Assembly (NCBI GenBank): GCA_026314275.1
Contig: CP111109.1
Location: 2,232,001-2,296,000, forward strand
Length of the DNA stretch: 64,000 bases
Direction: 5' to 3'
Source of the DNA: JAGOEY01 sp017997515
GTDB lineage: Bacteria; Pseudomonadota; Gammaproteobacteria; Burkholderiales; Burkholderiaceae_C
Both the position numbers and the translations under genes were made by a program. The notes beneath the pieces are model-generated. The model was not told the origin of the DNA. It worked only from the letters and a program-made list of their open reading frames with translations, and ran no database searches. Shown in pieces: positions 8,850 to 16,410 of the stretch; the stretch's first letter is position 1; each line of letters opens with the position of its first letter.

Positions 8850-9169
8850 TGCTCTACAAATTCAAATCCCAGGCCACCGCCGACGTCATCATGCTGGAGG
8901 TCAACGGCCGCCAGTTGCTGGAGATCATTGGCAAAAAGCCCGGCCCGCAGGGCATCATCACTGCCGCTCAAGTGCCCGCTGCCGTGGCGGCTCTGCAGGC
9001 CGCCATCACCCACGAAGAAGCCCTGCCCAAACAGCGGGTGGACAGCGACGAGGAGGACGAAGGCAGCGCCAAAGGAGTGGGGGTGTCGCTGCGCCAGCGC
9101 GCTGCGCCGTTTATCGACCAACTGCAGCGCAGTGCGGCCGAGGGTAAAGACGTGGTCTGGGGCGTTTAA
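8849..9169 (+). CDS. DUF1840 domain-containing protein
   Basis: 106 residues, MLYKFKSQATADVIMLEVNGRQLLEIIG at the N-terminus, then an acidic linker (DSDEEDEG) and the helix LRQRAAPFIDQLQRSAAEGKDVVWGV. This matches the DUF1840 family of beta- and gammaproteobacteria, whose function is unknown. ATG 8849 overlaps the cfa stop (TGATG) and follows a strong AAAGGAGAA ribosome binding site, which decides this start. Confidence 0.88.
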   Translation: MLYKFKSQATADVIMLEVNGRQLLEIIGKKPGPQGIITAAQVPAAVAALQAAITHEEALPKQRVDSDEEDEGSAKGVGVSLRQRAAPFIDQLQRSAAEGKDVVWGV

Positions 9170-9216
9170 TCTGATCCCCCCCGAAGCGCCTTGGGCGCTT
9201 CCCCAAGGGGGCGCAT

Positions 9217-9241
9217 CCAGTGGCCTGGCGGAGCCAGTTCC
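9217..9241 (-). repeat. Dispersed repeat family B, copy 2 (reverse)
   Basis: Reverse complement of the family B block at 5400-5424 with a few changes. It sits just after a GCGCC-TTGG-GGCGC type hairpin (about 9186-9199) and between convergent DUF1840 and YqaE genes. Confidence 0.7.
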
Positions 9242-9294
9242 ACGGGTGCACTGGTAAAGGCACGCCCGATAGGTCACTCACCACCAAGCGTGGC

Positions 9295-9492
9295 TTACAT
9301 GCCCTTTTGGCCTAGCGCTTTTTCGATCTTCTGGTCGGTCTTGAACTGGCTCAATGCATACACCGCCCAGATGGCGGCCGGAATCCAGCCGATCAGGGTG
9401 AGCTGCAAAATCAGGCACACCACACCGGATAACGGCCGGCCGATGGTGAAAAAGGTGAGCCAGGGCAGCAGCAGGGCAATCAGCAAACGCAT
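9295..9492 (-). CDS. YqaE/Pmp3 family small membrane protein
   Basis: 65 residues with two hydrophobic segments (LLIALLLPWLTFFTIG and LTLIGWIPAAIWAVYAL), the two-helix layout of the UPF0057/Pmp3 family. The C-terminal tail is basic. Family members sit in the inner membrane and are often stress-related. No partner gene is evident. Confidence 0.85.
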   Translation of the reverse strand: MRLLIALLLPWLTFFTIGRPLSGVVCLILQLTLIGWIPAAIWAVYALSQFKTDQKIEKALGQKGM

Positions 9493-9622
9493 GGAGGTCC
9501 TTCGGGTCTAAATGGATAACGTGTCTATTATCCCGGCCCCACTTACGCCCATCCAAGCGCACACCATGGCGCTGTCACAGGGCTCTGGCAGGCTCCGGGG
9601 TTTCAGCGTCCGAGGTTTCTCC

Positions 9623-10609
9623 ATGGAAATTTGCACCACACTGGTGTGGCCGTTGGTTGTGCTGGTGATGGCTGTGGGTGTTGGCCGCACCGAAGCCCAT
9701 GACGCCACCCAGCCCCAGGTGATTGCCCACCGCGGTGCCAGTGGTTACCTGCCCGAGCACACATTGGCCGCTTACGAACTGGCCATCAAGATGGGGGCCG
9801 ACTTCATCGAGCCCGATCTGCAAATCTCCAAAGACGGCGCACTGCTTGCCATCCACGACGACACCCTGCAACGCACCACCAACGCCGCCAGCCTTTTTGC
9901 CCAGCGTAACGGCGGCTACAAGGTGGCGGACTTCACATTGGCCGAGATCAAGACCTTGACCGTGTTGCCCACGGGCACTGGAAAGACCAGTTACCCCGGC
10001 TTTACCCCCAGCGCGGCTGACCCGTTCAAGGTACCGACGTTCCAGGAAGTGGTGGGTTTTGCGCAGGCACAGAGTGCATCCACGCGCCGCCGTGTCGGCC
10101 TGTACCCAGAGGCCAAACAGGCCGACCCGGTGATGGAGGACGGCATCCTTAAAACCCTGGCGCAAAACAACTACGGCCCGCAGAGCAAGGTCTTTATCCA
10201 GTCGTTCAGCGACGCAACCTTGCGCAGCATGCGGGCCAAACAAGTCGCGCAGAACAACAAGATTCCGCTGATTCAGCTGGGCGTGGCGGTGACAGGCAAA
10301 GACGGTGTGGCCAGTGTGGGCGTGATATCTGGCGCTTCGGTGACGGTGCTGCCGCTCAAAGACGTGGCCAGCTTCTCCGAAGGCGTGGGCCTGCTCATCA
10401 ACAACACCACCTACCCCATCACCAAGGACTACATCATCCAGGCCCATGCGTCTGGCTTGAAGGTGCACGGCTGGACCTTCGCTCAGGCCGACGCCACCCT
10501 GTCCGCCGCCGAATACCGCAAGTACCTCGACATGGGTATGGACGGCATGTTTGCCAACTACCCCGACCTGGGTGTGGCAGCGCGCAACAACTTTGTCCAG
10601 GGCAAATAA
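9623..10609 (+). CDS. Glycerophosphodiester phosphodiesterase (periplasmic)
   Basis: GlpQ/GDPD family enzyme, hydrolysing glycerophosphodiesters to glycerol-3-phosphate and an alcohol. Seen: VIAHRGASGYLPEHTLAAYELA (catalytic His-Arg and metal Glu), GADFIEPDLQISKDG, AIHDDTLQRTTN (second catalytic His), LYPEAKQAD and VHGWTFA near the C-terminus. ATG 9623 is preferred because it starts a hydrophobic signal sequence (MEICTTLVWPLVVLVMAVGV) cleaved near EAHD; upstream ATGs at 9512 and 9566 are less likely. Mature size about 305 aa. Confidence 0.93.
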   Translation: MEICTTLVWPLVVLVMAVGVGRTEAHDATQPQVIAHRGASGYLPEHTLAAYELAIKMGADFIEPDLQISKDGALLAIHDDTLQRTTNAASLFAQRNGGYKVADFTLAEIKTLTVLPTGTGKTSYPGFTPSAADPFKVPTFQEVVGFAQAQSASTRRRVGLYPEAKQADPVMEDGILKTLAQNNYGPQSKVFIQSFSDATLRSMRAKQVAQNNKIPLIQLGVAVTGKDGVASVGVISGASVTVLPLKDVASFSEGVGLLINNTTYPITKDYIIQAHASGLKVHGWTFAQADATLSAAEYRKYLDMGMDGMFANYPDLGVAARNNFVQGK

Positions 10610-10622
10610 GCCAGCCCGGGCT

Positions 10623-11639
10623 TTAGTCCACTTTCGCCCCTGACGTCTTGACCACCGGGGCCCATTTCTTCAGCTCCGAGTCGATCAGTTGCGCGAACTC
10701 CTGCGGCGTGTTGCCGCTGGGGATCGCGCCTTGGGCCAGCAGGCTTTCCTTGACGGCAGGCACATTCAGCGCCTTGGCCACTTCGCGCTGAATGGCATTC
10801 ACGATGTCGGGTGGGGTACCCGCCGGTGCCAGCAGGCCAAACCACGAACTCGCCTCAAACCCCTTTAGCGCCGGGCCACCCGCCTGCTCCACGGTGGGTA
10901 TGCCGGGTAATGCGGCCGACGGCTGGGCGCTGGTCACGGCCAGCGCCTTGAGTTTGCCCGCCTTGATCTGCTGCATGGCAGATGGCAGGTTGTCGAACAT
11001 CACGTCCATGCTGCCACCCACCATGTCCATCAACGCCGGGCCCGAGCCGCGGTACGGGAAGTGCAGCATGTAGGTGCCCGTCATCGCCTTGAACAACTCA
11101 CCGGCCATGTGGATCGAGGTGCCGTTGCCGCTGGACGCCATGTTGAGTTTGCCGGGGTTGGCCTTGGCGTAGGTGATGAAGTCGGCCACGCTGGTGATGC
11201 CCAGTGCCCGGGCTTTGTCGGCGTTCAGCACCATCACATTGGGCACCCCGGCCACCAGCGTGATGGGGGTGAAGTCCTTCACCGGGTCAAACGACAGCTT
11301 GTTGTACAGCGCCTTGTTGATGCCGTGGGTACCCACGGTGCCCATCAGCAGCGTGTAGCCGTCGGGTGCGGCCTTGGCAACGATGTCGGAGCCAATGTTG
11401 CCGCCTGCACCGGCACGGTTGTCCACGATAAACGGCTGGCCAAAAGCCTTGGTCAGCTCATTGGCCACCACGCGGGCCAGGATGTCGGTGGTGCCGCCGG
11501 GCGCGAAGGGCACCACGATCTTCACCGGTTTGGTGGGCCAGGCGGTTTGCGCCAGGGCCGACAGCGGGGCCGCTACCAGTACGGCAGCGGCGCTGGCCAG
11601 CAGGGTGCGGCGGGTGAGGGTTACAGGGAATCGTTTCAA
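10623..11639 (-). CDS. Bug/TctC-family tripartite tricarboxylate transporter binding protein
   Basis: 338-residue periplasmic receptor of the Bug family. The start is TTG 11639: AAGGAG lies six to seven bases before it, and it opens a normal signal sequence (MKRFPVTLTRRTLLASAAA... ending ALAQ). The mature part begins WPTKPVKIVVPFAPGGTTD, with the family glycine-rich loop. The start overlaps the stop of the upstream 140-aa gene (TTGA), so it is translationally coupled. Last gene of an E1alpha-E1beta-MarR-unknown-Bug operon, so the ligand may be the substrate of the E1 enzyme (inference). No TctA/TctB membrane genes nearby. Confidence 0.93.
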   Translation of the reverse strand: MKRFPVTLTRRTLLASAAAVLVAAPLSALAQTAWPTKPVKIVVPFAPGGTTDILARVVANELTKAFGQPFIVDNRAGAGGNIGSDIVAKAAPDGYTLLMGTVGTHGINKALYNKLSFDPVKDFTPITLVAGVPNVMVLNADKARALGITSVADFITYAKANPGKLNMASSGNGTSIHMAGELFKAMTGTYMLHFPYRGSGPALMDMVGGSMDVMFDNLPSAMQQIKAGKLKALAVTSAQPSAALPGIPTVEQAGGPALKGFEASSWFGLLAPAGTPPDIVNAIQREVAKALNVPAVKESLLAQGAIPSGNTPQEFAQLIDSELKKWAPVVKTSGAKVD

Positions 11640-12058
11640 TGGGTGCTCCTTGGTGCAGGGGTTTCGATCAGGGTCTGGACGAGGCTTTGAACGCATTGCC
11701 CGGCACGGATGCCTAAAGCGGCGGCCAGGGCGTTGCTGTGGCTGACCACACCGTCTTGCAGCGTGCTGCGGGCTTCGCCAATACGGGCGCTGGCGTGGGA
11801 CACGGTGCAGGCCGCCAGGCCTTGCGCCTGCAGCACCGCCAGTGCCGCCAGGCCTGCGCCATCACGCCCGCCACCCGCGTCGTTGAACACACTGAGCAGT
11901 GGCCGCGCGGCCACTGCGTAACGCGCCGAGCTGAGCCCGCCGTGGGAGCCGCTCACGGCCAGGCAGCCGGCATCGGCAGCAGAGAGTTCGGTGATGGAGT
12001 CCACCACCCGCAATGGCATGGGCATGGGTCTTTTGTAGCGGAGAAGGCCTGCCTTCAC
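11636..12058 (-). CDS. Unrecognised conserved-looking 140-aa protein
   Basis: I do not recognise a named domain. The sequence has glycine-rich blocks resembling a nucleotide- or ligand-binding fold: VSGSHGGLSSARYA, SVFNDAGGGRDGAGLAAL, TVSHASARIGEARSTL and VVSHSNALAAALGIR. No signal or membrane segment, so cytoplasmic. The first codon is GTG 12058; ATG 12025 or 12019 (MPMPLRVVDS) are plausible alternatives. It lies between a marR gene and a Bug-family gene and overlaps the latter's start by 4 bp, so it belongs to the E1 operon. An enzymatic or ligand-sensing role in the same pathway is only a guess. Confidence 0.75.
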   Translation of the reverse strand: MKAGLLRYKRPMPMPLRVVDSITELSAADAGCLAVSGSHGGLSSARYAVAARPLLSVFNDAGGGRDGAGLAALAVLQAQGLAACTVSHASARIGEARSTLQDGVVSHSNALAAALGIRAGQCVQSLVQTLIETPAPRSTH

Positions 12059-12080
12059 CAGCGGGTTGACCCTCGCCCGC

Positions 12081-12506
12081 TCAAGGCGTTGTGTGCGCTA
12101 CAGCCGCCACCAGCTTGTCGAGCGTGGCGCCCAGGCGCGCCAGCTCGTCGGCGTCCACCCCGCCAAACAGCTCGGCTTCGCGGGCATGGGCTTGCGCGTT
12201 GACCACACCGAACAGGTCGCGGCCGATGCGGGTGAGGTACAGGCGGCTGCTGCGCTGGTCGGTCGGGTCGTCGTGGCGCTGCACACGTTTGTGGCGCTTC
12301 AGACCGGTGAGGGCGCGGCTCACCGCCATCTTGTCGAGTCCGGTGAGGTCGGCCACCTCGGTGGCGGTGCTGCCGGTATGGCTGCCCAGTGCAGCCATCA
12401 CCCGCCACTCGTTCAGCGTCAACTGGTGTGCCCGCCCTACCCGCTGCTGGAACGGCCGCGCCGTGAGGTTGACCACCCGCACCAGTTGGAGGAACAGCGG
12501 ATCCAT
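12081..12506 (-). CDS. MarR family transcriptional regulator
   Basis: 141 residues with a winged helix: LTLNEWRVMAALGSHTGSTATEVADLTGLDKMAVSRALTGLKRHKRVQR is the helix-turn-helix, followed by the wing DPTDQRSSRLYLTRIGRDLF. Encoded third in the operon after E1beta (15-bp gap). It probably autoregulates the operon through the 18-bp dyad at 14564-14581 upstream of E1alpha (inference). Confidence 0.93.
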   Translation of the reverse strand: MDPLFLQLVRVVNLTARPFQQRVGRAHQLTLNEWRVMAALGSHTGSTATEVADLTGLDKMAVSRALTGLKRHKRVQRHDDPTDQRSSRLYLTRIGRDLFGVVNAQAHAREAELFGGVDADELARLGATLDKLVAAVAHTTP

Positions 12507-12520
12507 GGTGTGTCAGCCTT

Positions 12521-13513
12521 TCACGCCAATAGCTGCTGCACACGCGCCACGATCGCGTCGGCGGTGACACGCGACTGCGCCTCCAGCACCGGCGCGTAGC
12601 CCACCGGAATGCGGGGAGCGCCCAGGCGGGAGATCTTGCAACCTGTGGCCTCGGCCGCCGTGGCCGCAATCTCGGCCCCAAAACCTGCGGCCTGGATGGC
12701 CTCGTGCACCACGAGCAGCCTGCCGGTTTTGGCTGCGGACGCCAGCACCGTGTCGCGGTCCCAGGGCCAGATGGTGCGCAGGTCAATCAGCTCAGCCTGG
12801 ATGCCCTGCGCCGCCAGGGTGTCGCAGGCGGCGGCACACACCAGCGCCTGTTTGCTCCAGCTCACGATGGTGATGTCGCTGCCCGCGCGCCGCACCGCGG
12901 CCTGGCCCAGCGGGATGGTCACGGATTCGTCCACCGGGCCTTCTGCGCCCCACAGGGTTTTGTGCTCCATGTACACCACCGGGTCGCCGCACTGCAGCGA
13001 CGCACGCAGCAAGGCGTAGTTGTCCTGCGGTGTGGACGGGCACACCACCACCACACCCGGCAGGTGGGCAAACCAGGCTTCGAGCGACTGCGAATGCTGG
13101 CCCGCCGATGCGTCCCAGATGCCGTTGGGCATCCGCGCCACCAGCGGCACGCGGCCCTGGCCGCCGAACATGAAACGGTTCTTGGCGGCCTGGTTGACGA
13201 TTTCGTCCATGCCACACAGGGCAAAGTCCACCACCCGCATTTCAACCACGGGGCGCAAACCCGCCAGCGCCATTCCCACACCGGCACCCATGATGGCGGC
13301 CTCGCTGATCGGCGTGTCGATGATGCGCTGGCCACCAAACATCTGCTGCAGGCCCTTGTACTGGCCGAAGATGCCGCCCCGGCCCACGTCTTCACCAATC
13401 ACCACCACGTTGGCGTCGGCCTCCATTTCGCGCTGCACTGCGAGCACGGCGGCAGCGGCGTAACCCATGGTGGGCACGGTGGTACTTGTTGAGGGGGCTG
13501 TGTTCAGAACCAT
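12521..13513 (-). CDS. 2-oxoacid dehydrogenase-type E1 component, beta subunit
   Basis: 330-residue E1beta of the pyruvate/acetoin/branched-chain 2-oxoacid dehydrogenase family. Recognised blocks: VVVIGEDVGRGGIFGQYKGLQQMFG, DTPISEAAIMGAGVGMALAGLRPVVEM and the C-terminal transketolase domain (DITIVSWSKQALV ... LIDLRTIWPWD ... LLVVHEAIQAAGFGAEIAA). Start ATG 13513 overlaps the E1alpha end by 10 bp. No E2 or E3 gene follows, unlike aco or bkd operons, so it must share E2/E3 encoded elsewhere or act without them. Substrate unknown. Confidence 0.93.
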   Translation of the reverse strand: MVLNTAPSTSTTVPTMGYAAAAVLAVQREMEADANVVVIGEDVGRGGIFGQYKGLQQMFGGQRIIDTPISEAAIMGAGVGMALAGLRPVVEMRVVDFALCGMDEIVNQAAKNRFMFGGQGRVPLVARMPNGIWDASAGQHSQSLEAWFAHLPGVVVVCPSTPQDNYALLRASLQCGDPVVYMEHKTLWGAEGPVDESVTIPLGQAAVRRAGSDITIVSWSKQALVCAAACDTLAAQGIQAELIDLRTIWPWDRDTVLASAAKTGRLLVVHEAIQAAGFGAEIAATAAEATGCKISRLGAPRIPVGYAPVLEAQSRVTADAIVARVQQLLA

Positions 13514-14523
13514 TGACCGTCTCCGGTGGTTTGTATGTCGGAGTAGGCGGCGGATGCGTCGGGCCAGGGCGTTGCGGCTGCAGTGTCGAGCGCGGCGCTC
13601 ACCTCGTCCAGCGCCTGCTGGCGGATGGTGTCGAGTGTGGCGGCCGGGTGGCCCAAGTCTGTGAATTGGGTGGCGAAGCGGGCAATGGGGTCGGTTTTCA
13701 GCGCTGCCTCCAGCTCCTGCGGGTCGCGGTAGGCGGCGAGGTCGACGGACACATGGCCTTTCACCCGGTAGGTCACCGCATGCAGAAGGCGGGGCCCGCT
13801 GCCGCCGCGCACTGCGTCCACCAGTGTGTGGGCCGCGGCGTACACGGCCCGTGCATCGTTGCCATCCACCTGCGTGGCGGGGATGTCGAGCGCCTCGGCC
13901 CGGGCCGAAGCACCAGCGCCCGCTGTCATCGGGCCGCTGGCGGTGGTGGCGCTCCAGCGGTTGTCTTCACACACAAACAGCACCGGTAGCTGGTACACCT
14001 GCGCCCAGTTCAGTGCCTCGAGAAACGGGCCCCGGTTGATCGCACCGTCGCCAAAAAAACAAACGGTGATACCGCCCGTGCCCCGCAACTTTTGTGCATG
14101 GGCCGCACCTACGGCAATCGGCAAACCTGCCGCCACCACCCCGTTGGCCCCGAGCATGCCGACCGAAAAATCGGCGATGTGCATCGAGCCGCCCTTGCCG
14201 CCATTGAAGCCGCTGGCCTTGCCAAACAGCTCACACATCATGCCCACCATGTCCGCGCCCTTGGCCAGCGTGTGCCCGTGCCCGCGGTGGGTGGAGGTGA
14301 TGAAGTCGTCGGTGCGCAAATGGGCGCACACGCCGGCGGGCACGGCCTCCTGTCCGGTGGACAGGTGCAGCGGCCCGCGCACCTTGGCCGTGCCGTCCGC
14401 CGCCTTGCCGTAGGCGCTCACGCCGCCCTGGCTCGCTGCCTCGGCCGCATCCTCAAATGCCCGGATACGCACCATGGTGCGGTACAGGCGGGTCAGTGTA
14501 GAAATGTCTTTTGGTATGTCCAT
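13504..14523 (-). CDS. Thiamine pyrophosphate-dependent dehydrogenase E1 component, alpha subunit
   Basis: 339 residues from ATG 14523 (a GTG nine bases upstream is also open). The TPP-binding motif GDGAINRGPFLEALNWAQ...CEDN is intact, with STHRGHGHTLAKGAD and GKGGSMHIADFSVGMLGANGVVAAGLPIAVGAA typical of AcoA/PdhA-type subunits. First gene of the five-gene minus-strand operon. Pairs with the overlapping E1beta. Family sure; acetoin-like or other 2-oxo substrate not resolved. Confidence 0.93.
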   Translation of the reverse strand: MDIPKDISTLTRLYRTMVRIRAFEDAAEAASQGGVSAYGKAADGTAKVRGPLHLSTGQEAVPAGVCAHLRTDDFITSTHRGHGHTLAKGADMVGMMCELFGKASGFNGGKGGSMHIADFSVGMLGANGVVAAGLPIAVGAAHAQKLRGTGGITVCFFGDGAINRGPFLEALNWAQVYQLPVLFVCEDNRWSATTASGPMTAGAGASARAEALDIPATQVDGNDARAVYAAAHTLVDAVRGGSGPRLLHAVTYRVKGHVSVDLAAYRDPQELEAALKTDPIARFATQFTDLGHPAATLDTIRQQALDEVSAALDTAAATPWPDASAAYSDIQTTGDGQWF

Positions 14524-14563
14524 ATGGCTCACTGCGCACGAAGAATGGGCGCATAGCCAAAAA

Positions 14564-14581
14564 TGGTAACGAAAGTGACCA
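14564..14581. promoter_or_regulatory. Inverted repeat upstream of the E1 operon, candidate MarR operator
   Basis: TGGTAAC-GAAA-GTGACCA: 7-bp arms with one mismatch, centred about 50 bp upstream of the E1alpha start codon. MarR proteins bind such 16-20 bp dyads near their own operon. Site assignment is inference. Confidence 0.55.
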
Positions 14582-14641
14582 ATTCACCGCACCGGGTTTT
14601 CCCGCCTGCGCTACATGGCCAATGCAATAAGGAGGTGAGGG

Positions 14642-15625
14642 CTAGACCCAGCCGAGGCGGCGGAAGCGGCGGTACAAAATTCCGCAGGTGCCCACAATCA
14701 GCAGCAAGGCCACCGGGTAACCGTAGCGCCATTTCAGTTCGGGCATGGCTTCAAAGTTCATGCCCCAGATGCCCGCAAACGCGGTACACACCGCAAAAAT
14801 ACTGGCCCATGCCGCGAGGCGTTTGGTGACTTCACTTTCCTCGATGGTCACCATCGACAGGTTGACCTGGATGGCCGTGCCGATGGTGTCGCGGATGGCG
14901 TCGATGGACGCGTTGATACGTGCCAGGTGGTCCACCACGTCGCGGAAATAGTCCTTGGCCCCCACACAGATCTGCGGCACCCGTCCGCCGTGCAGTTTGC
15001 TGGCGGCTTCCAGCAGCGGTGCAACCGCATGTTTGAGCACGGTGACGCGGCGCTTCAGGTCGTACAGCTGCTCGATGTTGGCGCGGGCTTTGCCAGGGAT
15101 GAAGATTTTTTCTTCAAGGGTTTCCAGCTCACATTCGAGGGCGTCGATGACCGGGAAATAACGGTCCACCACCGCGTCCATGAGCGCGTACAACACAAAA
15201 CCCGCGCCGTGGCGCAGCAACTCGGGCTCGCGTTCGCAGCGTTCACGCACGCCCAGAAACCCGTTGTTGCTGCGGTTGCGCACCGACAGCACGTAGTTGC
15301 GGCCCACGAAGATGTCCACCTCCCCCACATTGAGCCCCTCGGGGTTGTCGGCGCTTTTGGGCACCGTCTCGATCAGGTGCAACACCGTGAACAGCGAGTC
15401 GCCGTATTCCTCGATCTTGGGGCGCTGGTGCCCGTGTTGTGCGTCTTCCACCGCCAGCGGGTGCAGGTCAAACTCGGCCTGCATCTGCGCCAGCTCGGAG
15501 GGGGTGGCATCCTGCAACGCGACCCAGACAAAACAGTCCGGGCGCGAGATGTGTTCACTGATTTGTTCGACCGGAATGTCGCCCAGCTTGTTGCCGTTCT
15601 GGTAGGCCACACAGTTGATCAGCAT
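14642..15625 (-). CDS. corA: CorA family magnesium/cobalt transporter
   Basis: 327 residues from ATG 15625, which opens MLINCVAYQNGNKLGDIPVEQIS; the longer frame to 15667 lacks support. The GMN selectivity signature is present (AGIWGMNFEAMPEL) between the two C-terminal membrane helices. Long helices (IDALECELETLEEKIFIPGKARANIEQLYDLKRRV) form the cytoplasmic funnel. Homopentameric inner-membrane divalent cation channel. It ends 118 bp before the E1alpha start and is not obviously co-transcribed with it. Confidence 0.94.
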   Translation of the reverse strand: MLINCVAYQNGNKLGDIPVEQISEHISRPDCFVWVALQDATPSELAQMQAEFDLHPLAVEDAQHGHQRPKIEEYGDSLFTVLHLIETVPKSADNPEGLNVGEVDIFVGRNYVLSVRNRSNNGFLGVRERCEREPELLRHGAGFVLYALMDAVVDRYFPVIDALECELETLEEKIFIPGKARANIEQLYDLKRRVTVLKHAVAPLLEAASKLHGGRVPQICVGAKDYFRDVVDHLARINASIDAIRDTIGTAIQVNLSMVTIEESEVTKRLAAWASIFAVCTAFAGIWGMNFEAMPELKWRYGYPVALLLIVGTCGILYRRFRRLGWV

Positions 15626-15695
15626 GGGGCTTCTTTCGAGGGGATGGATGTGGCGGCATTCTGGCATGCGGCCCGCCGCTTATTCCCGCCCGCCC

Positions 15696-15714
15696 CGGGC
15701 CTTCCTCAGGCCCG
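15696..15714 (-). terminator. Perfect GC hairpin just after safE
   Basis: CGGGCCT-TCCTC-AGGCCCG, 7-bp perfect arms, located 2 bp past the safE stop. There is no T-run on the minus strand, so it may be only an mRNA end structure. Confidence 0.4.
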
Positions 15715-15716
15715 CG

Positions 15717-16406
15717 TTATGCACACCATTCGGCTATACGCGGTTGCAAGTCCATCCATAAGGCCCAGCCTGCGACACCACACAGCAAAAAGCCGGCAAC
15801 GCGGGTGCCCCAGTCCTGCCGCTGGCGGTTGATGTTGCTGCGCAGGAAGTTCCAGAGCCAAGGCCCCAGCATGAGTGACACGCTGCTGCCAATGGCAAAC
15901 AGCGCCATGCTGGTGGCTCCCGCCGCCGGCCCGCCACTGAGGGCTGCGACCAGCAACGCCGAATACAGCAGCCCACAGGGCATCAAGGCCCAGGCCATGC
16001 CGATGGTGAAAATGCCGCCCCGCTTGGTGGCGAGTGGCCTTACCCGCGACCACACCGAACGGCCGGCCTGGTCGGCCCACACAGGCGGGCGCGCAAACAC
16101 CACCAGCATCAAACCCCAGGCCAGCACGGCCACATGCAGCAAAGTCCACAAGGGCCGCAGCATGACCAGCTGGGTGCTCATCCAAGCAAGGCTTTGCATG
16201 GCCGTGGCCGCAGCGGCTCCCGCCAGCGCGTACCCGGCAAGCCGCCCGCCCTGGAACACCACCGTGGCTGCCCAGGTTTTGCGGGGCTGGCCCGACGCCG
16301 TTGGCATCCGCACAATGCCACCGCAGGCCGCACCACACATGGCGATGCAGTGCGGGCCGCCCGCAAACCCCATCAGCAGTGCGGTGAGGGCCAGGGTGGA
16401 TGTCAT
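15717..16406 (-). CDS. Sulfite exporter TauE/SafE-like membrane protein (CcoS-cluster associated)
   Basis: 229 residues, about six hydrophobic segments. The N-terminal GFAGGPHCIAMCGAACGG matches the GxHCxxMCGG signature of the DsbD/UreH-like branch of TauE/SafE proteins that lie next to cbb3 oxidase genes. These are suspected metal (copper) or thiol-related transporters. It starts 4 bp after the hemN stop, so it is co-transcribed with hemN and falls under the same FNR-type site. Function in cbb3 assembly is inferred from context. Confidence 0.88.
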   Translation of the reverse strand: MTSTLALTALLMGFAGGPHCIAMCGAACGGIVRMPTASGQPRKTWAATVVFQGGRLAGYALAGAAAATAMQSLAWMSTQLVMLRPLWTLLHVAVLAWGLMLVVFARPPVWADQAGRSVWSRVRPLATKRGGIFTIGMAWALMPCGLLYSALLVAALSGGPAAGATSMALFAIGSSVSLMLGPWLWNFLRSNINRQRQDWGTRVAGFLLCGVAGWALWMDLQPRIAEWCA

Positions 16407-16410
16407 GGCA

